Below are positions 53,978 to 64,000 of a stretch of 64,000 nucleotides of DNA, piece by piece (the stretch's first letter is position 1; each line of letters opens with the position of its first letter). This DNA comes from Mesorhizobium amorphae (GTDB taxonomy: Bacteria > Pseudomonadota > Alphaproteobacteria > Rhizobiales > Rhizobiaceae). A program made the translations under genes and the position numbers. The notes beneath the pieces are model-generated. The model had not been told where the DNA came from, did not search any database, and was given only the letters and a program-made list of their open reading frames with translations. The DNA is taken from the NCBI RefSeq assembly GCF_014843845.1, contig NZ_JHQS01000008.1, positions 62,001 through 126,000 of the forward strand, given 5' to 3'.

Positions 53978-56701
53978 ATGAACATGCACACGCCAACCGA
54001 GCCCGACGCCCCAGAGGCGATGACGCCTGCGACAGTTGCCGCTCCAACGCCGATGATGGAGCAGTATATCGAGATCAAGGCGGCGAACCCGGATTCGCTA
54101 CTGTTCTACCGCATGGGCGATTTCTACGAGCTGTTCTTCGACGACGCCGAGAAGGCGAGCCGGGCGCTCGGCATCGTCTTGACCAAGCGCGGCAAGCACC
54201 TGGGCCACGACATTCCGATGTGCGGCGTGCCTGTGCATGCGGCCGACGACTATCTGCAGAAGCTGATCGGCCAGGGATTTCGCGTTGCCGTCTGCGAGCA
54301 GATCGAGGATCCGGCGGAAGCCAAGAAGCGCGGCGGCAAATCGGTGGTGCGACGCGACGTGGTGCGGCTGGTGACGCCCGGCACCATCACCGAGGACAAA
54401 TTGCTGGCGCCGTCGGAATCGAGTTTCCTGATGGCGCTGGGGCGCGTGAAGGGCGGGGCGGAGCATTCATTCGCGCTGGCCTGGATCGAGATCTCGACCG
54501 GCGTCTTCCGCGTCGCCGAAACCACCGCCGACCGGCTGCTGGCCGACGTGTTCCGGGTCGATCCGCGCGAGCTGATCGTCGCCGAACCGGTATTCTACGA
54601 TCCGGAGCTGAAGCCGGTGTTCGACGTCATCGGCCGCGTCGCCAGCCCGCAGCCGCCGTCATTGTTCGATTCGGCCTCGGCCGCGGGGCGCATCGCCCGC
54701 TTCTTCGAAGTGGCGACGCCGGACAGTCTCGGCACGTTTTCGCGCGCCGAGCTGTCGGCGATCTCCGGCACGATTGCCTATGTCGAGAAGACGCAGAAGG
54801 CCGAACGGCCGCCGCTGTCGCGGCCCGAACGCGAGGAAGCCGGCTCGACGCTGTTCATCGACCCGGCGACGCGCGGCAATCTGGAGCTACTTCGTACGCT
54901 ATCGGGCAGCCGCGACGGCTCGCTGTTCAGGGCGATCGACCGCACGGTGACCGGTGGCGGCGCAAGACTGCTGGCCGACCGGCTGATGGCGCCGCTGACC
55001 GATCCGGCGGCGATCGCGGCGAGGCTGGATTCGGTGTCGTTCTTCCGCTCGGAGACGCGGCTCTGCCAGGCGGTGCGGACGAGCCTGAAGAGCGTCGCCG
55101 ACATGCCGCGCGCGCTGTCCCGGCTGGCGCTCAACCGCGGCGGCCCGCGCGATCTCGGCGCGCTGCGCGCCGGCTTCGAGGCGGCGGGCGCGATCGCCGA
55201 GATCATTGCCGCGACCGCCCTGCCCCAGGAATTGGCGGCAGCGCTCACCGCCATCAAGGCGTTGCCGCGCACGCTCTCAGAGCATCTCAGCCGGGCACTC
55301 AGCGAGGAGCTGCCGCTGCTCAAGCGCGACGGCGGCTTCGTGCGCGGCGGCTATCACGCCGAACTCGACGAGATGCGGGCATTGCGCGACGAATCGCGCA
55401 AAGTGATCGCGGCGCTGGAGCGCTCGCTGATCGAGGAGACCGGCATCCGCTCGCTGAAGATCCGGCACAACAATGTGCTCGGCTACTACATCGAGGTGAC
55501 CGCCAACCACCATTCCATCATGACCGGCAGCGACGGCGCCAAGGCGCGCTTCATCCACCGCCAGACCATGGCCAACGCCATGCGGTTCACCACGACGGAA
55601 CTCGCCGAACTCGAGACAAAAATCGCCAACGCCGCCGACCGGGCGCTGAGCATCGAACTGGCCACTTTCGACAGGCTGACGGCGGAGGTGGTCGGCGAAG
55701 CAGACAGCATCCGCGCCGGCGCCGAGGCGCTTGCCGTGATCGACGTCTCGGCGGCGCTGGCGCTCCTCTCGGAAAGTGAGGCCTGGTGCCGTCCTGTGGT
55801 GGATTCCAGCCTCGCCTTCGATATCTCCGGCGGCCGGCATCCGGTGGTCGAACAGGCGTTGCGGCGCTCGGGCGAAGGACCGTTCGTCGCCAATGATTGC
55901 GACCTGTCGCCGGAAGGCAGCGCGAAGAACGGCGCGATCTGGCTGCTGACCGGCCCCAACATGGGCGGCAAATCGACCTTCCTGCGGCAGAACGCGCTGA
56001 TCGCCATCCTGGCCCAGACAGGCTCCTTCGTGCCGGCGCAAAGCGCCCATATCGGTGTCGTCGACCGACTGTTTTCGCGCGTCGGCGCCTCCGACGATCT
56101 GGCGCGCGGCCGCTCGACCTTCATGGTCGAGATGGTCGAGACGGCTGCGATCCTCAACCAGGCGGGCGAGCGGGCGCTGGTGATCCTCGATGAAATCGGT
56201 CGCGGCACCGCCACCTTCGACGGCCTGTCGATCGCCTGGGCGGCTGTCGAATATCTGCACGAGAAGAACCGCTGCCGGGCGATCTTCGCCACGCACTTCC
56301 ACGAGATGACGGCGCTGGCCGGCAAGCTGCCGCGGCTGCACAACGTCACCATGCGGGTCAAGGAGTGGGAAGGTGACGTGGTCTTCCTGCACGAGGTCGG
56401 CAAGGGTGCCGCCGACCGCTCCTACGGCGTCCAGGTGGCGCGGCTCGCCGGCCTGCCGGAAGCCGTGGTCGGGCGAGCGAAGGAAGTGCTGCACCAGCTG
56501 GAGGAAGGCGAGGTTTCGGGCAAGGCCAACCGGCTGGTCGACGACCTGCCGCTGTTTTCGGTGGCGGTGAATCGGGAAGCGCCGAAGCCGGTGAAGAACG
56601 ACGCACTGGGCGAGGCGCTCGGTGCGATCAATCCCGATGAAATGACGCCGCGCGAGGCGCTGGAAGCGCTGTACCGGCTGAAGGGGATGGCGGGGAAGTA
56701 G
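53978..56701 (+). CDS. mutS: DNA mismatch repair protein MutS
   Basis: 907 aa, full-length MutS. The mismatch-binding domain I has the FYELFFDDA motif (Phe-x-Glu), later come the lever and clamp domains, and the ATPase has Walker [15 protein letters not shown], Walker [16 protein letters not shown] and the FATHFHEM segment. It recognises mismatches and recruits MutL. Start [15 protein letters not shown] gives a short disordered N-terminus typical of alphaproteobacteria. Confidence 0.97.
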   Translation: MNMHTPTEPDAPEAMTPATVAAPTPMMEQYIEIKAANPDSLLFYRMGDFYELFFDDAEKASRALGIVLTKRGKHLGHDIPMCGVPVHAADDYLQKLIGQGFRVAVCEQIEDPAEAKKRGGKSVVRRDVVRLVTPGTITEDKLLAPSESSFLMALGRVKGGAEHSFALAWIEISTGVFRVAETTADRLLADVFRVDPRELIVAEPVFYDPELKPVFDVIGRVASPQPPSLFDSASAAGRIARFFEVATPDSLGTFSRAELSAISGTIAYVEKTQKAERPPLSRPEREEAGSTLFIDPATRGNLELLRTLSGSRDGSLFRAIDRTVTGGGARLLADRLMAPLTDPAAIAARLDSVSFFRSETRLCQAVRTSLKSVADMPRALSRLALNRGGPRDLGALRAGFEAAGAIAEIIAATALPQELAAALTAIKALPRTLSEHLSRALSEELPLLKRDGGFVRGGYHAELDEMRALRDESRKVIAALERSLIEETGIRSLKIRHNNVLGYYIEVTANHHSIMTGSDGAKARFIHRQTMANAMRFTTTELAELETKIANAADRALSIELATFDRLTAEVVGEADSIRAGAEALAVIDVSAALALLSESEAWCRPVVDSSLAFDISGGRHPVVEQALRRSGEGPFVANDCDLSPEGSAKNGAIWLLTGPNMGGKSTFLRQNALIAILAQTGSFVPAQSAHIGVVDRLFSRVGASDDLARGRSTFMVEMVETAAILNQAGERALVILDEIGRGTATFDGLSIAWAAVEYLHEKNRCRAIFATHFHEMTALAGKLPRLHNVTMRVKEWEGDVVFLHEVGKGAADRSYGVQVARLAGLPEAVVGRAKEVLHQLEEGEVSGKANRLVDDLPLFSVAVNREAPKPVKNDALGEALGAINPDEMTPREALEALYRLKGMAGK

Positions 56702-56719
56702 CCCGTCCGCTCGCGTCGA

Positions 56720-57565
56720 TCAGATCATCTCCAGCCCGCGCTTGCGCGTCGGCGGCGGGAAGGCGCGGTCGAGCTCGGCGACATCCTCTGAACTCAGGCT
56801 GATGTCGAGCGCGGCGGCGTTCTGGCGCACATGCTCCTGCCTGGTCGCTTTGGGTATGGCGATGACGCCCGGCTGTGCCATCACCCAGGCAAGCGCGATC
56901 TGCGCCGGGGTGGCGTTGTGGCGGGCGGCGATGGCCTCGAGTCTGGCGTTGCGCGCCAACGCGCCCTGCTCGACCGGCGAATAGGCCATCAGCGGAATGC
57001 CGCGTTTCCGGCTCCACGGTGCGAGGTCGAATTCGGGGCCGCGCCGCGACAGATTGTAGAGCACCTGGTTGGTCTGGACATCGCCGCCGGCAGGCAGGCC
57101 GACCAGTTCCTCCATCTCGTCGGTGTCGAAATTGCTGACGCCCCAGTGACGGATCTTGCCGGCCTTCTTCAGTGTCTCGAACGCCTCGACCGTCTCCGCC
57201 AAAGGCACGCTGCCCGGCCAATGCAAGAGATAGAGATCGATGCGGTCGGTCGCGAGGCGTTTCAGGCTGCTCTCGCAGGCCCGCTGCACACCGGCGCGAG
57301 AGGCGTTGGACGGCAGCACCTTGGAGACCAGGAAGGTGTCGTCGCGGCGCCCGGCAATGGCCTCCGCCACCACCTCCTCGGCGCCGCCGCTGGCATACAT
57401 TTCGGCGGTGTCGATGAGGGTAATGCCGAGATCCAGCCCTAGCCTGAGTGCGGCAACCTCATCGGCACGGCGACGTGCATCCTCGCCCATTTTCCAGGTG
57501 CCCTGGCCGAGCACGACAATGGCTTCGCCCGAGGGTAAAGTGGTGGTTCTGATCGTTGACGGCAT
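56720..57565 (-). CDS. Aldo/keto reductase
   Basis: 281 aa AKR barrel with the Asp-Tyr-Lys-His tetrad in place: [17 protein letters not shown] (Asp, Tyr), [12 protein letters not shown] (Lys) and [10 protein letters not shown] (His), then [14 protein letters not shown] for NADPH. It reduces an unknown carbonyl compound. It is convergent with mutS (18 bp between stops). Confidence 0.92.
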   Translation of the reverse strand: MPSTIRTTTLPSGEAIVVLGQGTWKMGEDARRRADEVAALRLGLDLGITLIDTAEMYASGGAEEVVAEAIAGRRDDTFLVSKVLPSNASRAGVQRACESSLKRLATDRIDLYLLHWPGSVPLAETVEAFETLKKAGKIRHWGVSNFDTDEMEELVGLPAGGDVQTNQVLYNLSRRGPEFDLAPWSRKRGIPLMAYSPVEQGALARNARLEAIAARHNATPAQIALAWVMAQPGVIAIPKATRQEHVRQNAAALDISLSSEDVAELDRAFPPPTRKRGLEMI

Positions 57566-57656
57566 GACGTGCTCCAGTTGGCGCCGGATCGCAGCACAGG
57601 CGAGCCGTGAAATCCAGACGAGAGTCCTGTCCGAACGTTCGCGGTTACGCCTGCCG

Positions 57657-58049
57657 CTACTTCACCGGATGGGCGGCGAGCCAGGCCTGCATCTCTTTGA
57701 TCTCGGCTTCCTGCGCCGCGATGACGCCTTCAGCCAGCTTGCGGATTTCCGGGTCCTTGCCGTTGGCAAGCTCGACCTTGGCCATGTCGATCGCGCCCTG
57801 ATGATGCGGGATCATGCCGCGGACGAAATCGACATCGGCATTGCCGGTATATTCGATCGCCATCATGTCGGCGTGCATCTTGTCCATCGCCGCCTTGTAG
57901 CCCGCGGCCGAAGGGTTTTCCGCGCCCATCGCCATGCCGGACATGTCGTGCTTCATTTCCTCGGATTGGGCCGGAACGCTTTCGAGGAACACCGCGAGCA
58001 GCATTCCCGCCGCCATCAGCAAAAGCACAATCTTCTTGGCCAGATTCAT
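57657..58049 (-). CDS. DUF305-family periplasmic protein (copper-associated)
   Basis: 130 aa. An N-terminal hydrophobic segment [19 protein letters not shown] exports or anchors it. The mature part has the DUF305 core [31 protein letters not shown] and is rich in Met and His suited to Cu(I) binding. Family members such as CopM bind copper. It lies 44 bp downstream of copA and is probably cotranscribed. Confidence 0.87.
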   Translation of the reverse strand: MNLAKKIVLLLMAAGMLLAVFLESVPAQSEEMKHDMSGMAMGAENPSAAGYKAAMDKMHADMMAIEYTGNADVDFVRGMIPHHQGAIDMAKVELANGKDPEIRKLAEGVIAAQEAEIKEMQAWLAAHPVK

Positions 58050-58093
58050 CCGTGATCTCCTGTTGAATGGAATGTCGTATTTGGGAGTTTTGC

Positions 58094-60601
<2,508 letters not shown>

Positions 60602-60633
60602 CCGAAATGCCTCTTATGTCTCGATCTGGTGAG

Positions 60634-60664
60634 GAGGTAGGGCTTCCAGTAACTGGAAGGTCAA
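60634..60664 (-). promoter_or_regulatory. CueR/MerR-type promoter of copA
   Basis: On the minus strand, -35 TTGACC (60664-60659) and -10 TACCTC (60639-60634) are separated by 19 bp, the long spacer of MerR-family promoters. The spacer contains the dyad CTTCCAGT-T-ACTGGAAG, close to the CueR operator of copper-response genes. The start codon lies 33 bp downstream. No cueR gene is present in the window, so the regulator must act in trans. Confidence 0.8.
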
Positions 60665-60775
60665 GGGCCAGTGTCGACTTTTCGTGCCGAGGCGGTCGGC
60701 GAAAAAATACCGCGCGCGGTTGCGCCCATATGCTAAGGACGCCCACTTCCCGCAATCGCATCGATCCCCGTTCAA

Positions 60776-61621
60776 ATGAAGTGTCTGGTCATCAACCTCG
60801 ATCGGTCCCGGGACCGGCTTGCCCACATGACGGTGGAGCTGGCCCGCATCGGCGTTGCGTTTGAACGGGTTGCGGCGATCGATGCATGCAATCCATCCGA
60901 CATGGCCGCGACAGCGCCATACAGGAATTCGTTTCCATCGAACTTGTCCGATGCTGAGATCGCCTGCTTTTTGAGCCACATTGCATGTTGGCGCATCGTT
61001 GCTGAAAGCAATGATGCCTACGCCGCAATCCTTGAAGACGATGTGCTGATTTCAGCCGTGGCCCGCCCATTGTTTGCCGACAGCGACTGGATTCCGGCCG
61101 ATGCCGACATTGTCAAGCTGGAGACAGTCTTCAGCAAGACCTCTGTCTCCAGAATCCACACTTCCGTCGGTTACGGCCATTCCGTGTCCAGGCTCCTGGG
61201 GGCGCATCTCGGCACTGCGGGCTATATCGTTTCGAAACGGGCCGCGCGCGATCTTATCGAGGCAACATATGAGCTCGCCGCTCAGGTCGATTGCGTGATG
61301 TTCGATCCCGCCTTCCAGACATCGTGGCGCAAGACAACTTATCAGCTCATACCGGCGCTGTGCATGCAGACCCAGTTCCTGAGCGATGACGAAGCAGTGC
61401 TGCCGAGCCAGATCATTGATGCGACACCCAGGGCGCTGGCGACGCCTGCGAGCGAAAAACGAAAGAGGTCTACTCCCGAAAAAGTCCTGACCGAGGTCAA
61501 ACGGACATGGCACCAAGCCAGCAAAGTTTTCCAGCTGGAGCGGGAAATGATCATTCCGTTCCGCTATCATGGCAAAAGTGTCCGTCCGCCCCGTCCTGGG
61601 CATCGTTTGAAGGCGCTGTAG
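60776..61621 (+). CDS. Glycosyltransferase family 25 protein
   Basis: 281 aa. MKCLVINLDRSRDRLAHM at the start, GEIAC-like AEIACFLSHIACWR, and ILEDDVLI (the catalytic DxD-like acidic motif) are hallmarks of GT25 enzymes that add galactose or similar sugars to lipopolysaccharide. The gene is somewhat less GC-rich than the neighbours. It is divergent from copA (174 bp) and followed by a broken copy of its own C-terminus. Confidence 0.87.
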   Translation: MKCLVINLDRSRDRLAHMTVELARIGVAFERVAAIDACNPSDMAATAPYRNSFPSNLSDAEIACFLSHIACWRIVAESNDAYAAILEDDVLISAVARPLFADSDWIPADADIVKLETVFSKTSVSRIHTSVGYGHSVSRLLGAHLGTAGYIVSKRAARDLIEATYELAAQVDCVMFDPAFQTSWRKTTYQLIPALCMQTQFLSDDEAVLPSQIIDATPRALATPASEKRKRSTPEKVLTEVKRTWHQASKVFQLEREMIIPFRYHGKSVRPPRPGHRLKAL

Positions 61622-61641
61622 ACGGTCACGTTTCTCTTTTC

Positions 61642-61773
61642 ATGCCGCGGCCAGGCCTGGCACGACAGCTTGCCGATTTCTGCCGGCTGCGGCAGCGGAA
61701 GACCATCCCGTTCGAACACCAGGGCAAGCGTGTTCGACCGCCCCATACCCAGCACCGCGAAAACGCGCTATAG
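61642..61773 (+). pseudogene. Fragment of a second GT25 gene (C-terminal tail)
   Basis: A 43-codon frame starting MPRPGLARQLADF whose end, RKTIPFEHQGKRVRPPHTQH and ENAL, parallels the end of the upstream protein (EMIIPFRYHGKSVRPPRPGH and KAL). It lacks the catalytic domain. It looks like the leftover of a tandem duplication or of a lost second glycosyltransferase. Confidence 0.6.
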
Positions 61774-61806
61774 ACGCCGCCGAAAAGGCGAGACCGACCT
61801 CCGCAT

Positions 61807-64000
61807 ATGGCAAAAATATCCCTGAAACTCGACGAGCTGATCGACGGCGACGCCTTGCGCCGCGAGATGACGGCGCTGACCGCGGCAACGGCCGGCGACG
61901 GTTCCGGCCAGGCCACGCGAGGCCGCGTCCTCCAGCTTCTCAAGGGCCGGCTCGCCGACGGCCGCAAGGTCGCCGAGACCATGCTGAAGGACGATGGCGG
62001 CGGCACCGCCTGCGCCGCCCGGCTGTCACATCTCATGGACGAGATAATCCGCGCGCTCTACGATTTCGCCGCGACCCATGTCTACCGCGTCAAGAACCCG
62101 TCTTCTGCCGAACGCATGGCCGTGGTCGCGGTCGGCGGCTATGGCCGCGGCACGCTGGCGCCGGGCTCCGACATCGACCTTTTGTTCCTGCTGCCCTACA
62201 AGCAGACGCCGTGGGGCGAGCAGATCGTCGAATACATGCTCTACATGCTGTGGGATCTCGGCCTGAAGGTCGGGCACGCCACCCGCAACATCGACGAGTG
62301 CCTGAGGCTGTCGCGCACCGACATCACCATCCGCACCTCGATCCTGGAAGCGCGCTTCCTGTGGGGCGAGCTGAAACTCTATGACGAGCTTCTGACGCGT
62401 TTCGACCACGAGGTGGTGCGGACGACCGGCCCCGAATATGTGCAGGCAAAACTTGCCGAGCGCGACGAGCGCCATGCCAAGGCCGGCGAAAGCCGCTATC
62501 TCGTCGAACCCAACGTCAAGGACGGCAAGGGCGGCCTGCGCGACCTGCAGACGCTGTTCTGGATCGCCAAGTATTTCTACCGGGTGCGCACCGGCGAGGA
62601 ACTGGTCGACAAGGGTGTCTTCACCGAAGCCGAATACCGCGAATTCCTCAAGGCCGAGGATTTCCTGTGGGCGGTGCGCTGCCACATGCATTTCCTCACC
62701 GGCAAGCCCGAGGAGCGGCTGCATTTCGACATCCAGCGCGAGATCGCCGAGCGGCTGGGCTACACCACCCATCCCGGCCTGTCGGCGGTCGAGCGCTTCA
62801 TGAAGCACTACTTCCTCGTCGCCAAGGATGTCGGCGACCTGACCCGCATCTTCTGCGCGGCACTGGAGGAGGAACAGGCCAAGCATGTGCCTGGCTTCAA
62901 CCGTATCTTCCTCACCTTCTCGCGCCGCAAGCGCAAGCTCGCCGGCACGTCCGATTTCATCGTCGACAACCACCGGATCAACGTCGCCGGCGACATGGTG
63001 TTCGAGCGCGATCCGGTCAATCTCTTGCGGCTGTTCTGGTTCGCCGACAAGCATGGGCTGGAGTTCCACCCCGATGCGCTGAAGCTGCTCACCCGCTCGC
63101 TCGGCCTGGTCAACAAGTCGCTGCGACGCGACGAGGAGGCCAACCGGCTGTTCCTCGACATCTTGACCTCGGACCGCAACGCCGAGCTCAACCTCAGGCG
63201 CATGAACGAGGCGGGGCTGCTTGCCAAGCTGATCCCCGACTTCGGCAAGATCGTCGCCATGATGCAGTTCTCGATGTACCACCACTATACGGTGGACGAG
63301 CACCTGATCCGCTGCATCGGCGTGCTGGCCGAGATCGAGCGCGGCGACGGCGAGAAGGTGCATCCGCTGTCGCACACGCTGATGCCGGGACTGAAGAAGA
63401 GCCGCGAGGCGCTCTATGTGGCGGTGCTGCTGCACGACATCGCCAAGGGACGCCTGGAGGACCATTCGGAGGCTGGCGCGCGCATCGCGAGGCGCATCTG
63501 CCCGCATATGGGGCTTTCGGCGGCCGACACCGAAACCGTCGCCTGGCTGGTCGAGAACCACCTCGTGATGTCGATGACGGCGCAGACGCGCGACCTCAAC
63601 GACCGCAAGACGATCGAGGATTTCGCCTCGATCGTGCAGTCGGTCGAGCGGCTGAAGCTGCTGCTGATCCTGACCGTCTGCGACATCAGAGGCGTCGGGC
63701 CGGGCGTGTGGAACGGCTGGAAGGGCCAGTTGCTGCGTACGCTCTATTATGAGACCGAGCTGCTTCTGACCGGTGGCTTCTCTGAAGTGTCGCGCGCCGA
63801 GCGCACTGCCGCCGCGCGCGAGCGGCTGGCCGAGGCGCTGGCGGATTGGCCGGCCAAGGACCGCAAGCGCTATGTCGCCCAGCACTACGAGAACTACCTG
63901 CTGACCGTGGACCTCGCCGACCAGCTGCGCCACGCCGAATTCATCCGCGAGGCGGACGCGGCGGGCAAGAAGCTCGCCACCATGGTCAAGACCCACCAGT
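61807..64000 (+). CDS. glnD: Protein-PII uridylyltransferase, N-terminal three quarters (cut by window edge)
   Basis: About 731 codons are present; the stop lies beyond the window. GlnD adds or removes UMP on PII proteins in response to glutamine. The nucleotidyltransferase motif [21 protein letters not shown] is near residue 115, the GlnD-specific [18 protein letters not shown] near 240, and the HD hydrolase motif [19 protein letters not shown] near 545. The C-terminal ACT domains would follow outside. The start ATG 61807 gives [11 protein letters not shown]. Confidence 0.96.
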   Translation, partial: MAKISLKLDELIDGDALRREMTALTAATAGDGSGQATRGRVLQLLKGRLADGRKVAETMLKDDGGGTACAARLSHLMDEIIRALYDFAATHVYRVKNPSSAERMAVVAVGGYGRGTLAPGSDIDLLFLLPYKQTPWGEQIVEYMLYMLWDLGLKVGHATRNIDECLRLSRTDITIRTSILEARFLWGELKLYDELLTRFDHEVVRTTGPEYVQAKLAERDERHAKAGESRYLVEPNVKDGKGGLRDLQTLFWIAKYFYRVRTGEELVDKGVFTEAEYREFLKAEDFLWAVRCHMHFLTGKPEERLHFDIQREIAERLGYTTHPGLSAVERFMKHYFLVAKDVGDLTRIFCAALEEEQAKHVPGFNRIFLTFSRRKRKLAGTSDFIVDNHRINVAGDMVFERDPVNLLRLFWFADKHGLEFHPDALKLLTRSLGLVNKSLRRDEEANRLFLDILTSDRNAELNLRRMNEAGLLAKLIPDFGKIVAMMQFSMYHHYTVDEHLIRCIGVLAEIERGDGEKVHPLSHTLMPGLKKSREALYVAVLLHDIAKGRLEDHSEAGARIARRICPHMGLSAADTETVAWLVENHLVMSMTAQTRDLNDRKTIEDFASIVQSVERLKLLLILTVCDIRGVGPGVWNGWKGQLLRTLYYETELLLTGGFSEVSRAERTAAARERLAEALADWPAKDRKRYVAQHYENYLLTVDLADQLRHAEFIREADAAGKKLATMVKTHQ

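Overview
The window is GC-rich alphaproteobacterial chromosome, most likely Mesorhizobium or a close member of the Phyllobacteriaceae. This rests on gene content (a maeB-mutS divergent pair with glnD close by, FdsGBACD formate dehydrogenase, a DUF6356-type protein, many APH/GcvT/PotD-type catabolic genes) and on rhizobial-type intergenic palindromes. It looks chromosomal: I see no transposase, phage, plasmid, CRISPR, nif or nod gene. Species assignment is inference.

Layout. 1-9.3 kb: the start of pgi (cut by the window edge), a MocR-type regulator, a non-pyrrolysine MttB-family methyltransferase, a GFA-type formaldehyde/glutathione protein, a xylonate-type IlvD/Edd dehydratase, a CoxG-like protein, the Mrp/ApbC Fe-S carrier and a VOC protein. 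9.4-16.5 kb: a LysR regulator and a complete NAD-dependent molybdenum formate dehydrogenase operon (fdsG-fdsB-fdsA-fdhD-fdsD). 16.6-23.9 kb: a second VOC/PhnB protein, ilvD, an MsbA-like exporter, a cytosine-deaminase-like amidohydrolase, a small lipoprotein and an EamA permease. 23.9-36.8 kb: a catabolic block with two choline-kinase-like proteins, a SAM methyltransferase, a dimethylglycine/sarcosine-dehydrogenase-like flavoprotein, DeoR and LysR regulators, and a five-gene operon matching Escherichia coli ydcSTUVW (PotD-type transporter plus gamma-aminobutyraldehyde dehydrogenase). 36.9-50.3 kb: mainly housekeeping and scattered metabolism (prfC, oxidoreductase, amidase, class II glutamine amidotransferase, Lrp regulator, dut, HAD phosphatase, PEP-mutase-like protein, CysZ/EI24 membrane protein, EamA permease, adenosine kinase, GGDEF protein). 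50.4-51.4 kb: an AT-rich accessory spot with a HEPN-like gene, a 20-bp hairpin and a degenerate tRNA-like sequence. 51.5-64 kb: maeB and mutS, then an aldo/keto reductase, a copper module (DUF305 protein and CopA with a CueR-type promoter), a GT25 glycosyltransferase with a broken copy of its tail, and the start of glnD.

How the genes fit together. One theme is methyl-group and one-carbon metabolism. MttB-like and GcvT/FAD-type demethylases could release methyl or formaldehyde units, the GFA protein could handle formaldehyde, and FdsGBACD oxidises formate to CO2 with NAD+. A second theme is amine uptake and oxidation through the ydc-like operon. These links are inferred from family knowledge and proximity; nothing in the sequence proves a shared pathway.

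Most unusual spot. At 50459-51378 the Shine-Dalgarno sequence of an AT-rich, putatively HEPN-domain gene lies in a 20-bp hairpin. The other arm of that hairpin is also the 3' part of an upstream degenerate tRNA-like sequence, so the two folds look mutually exclusive.
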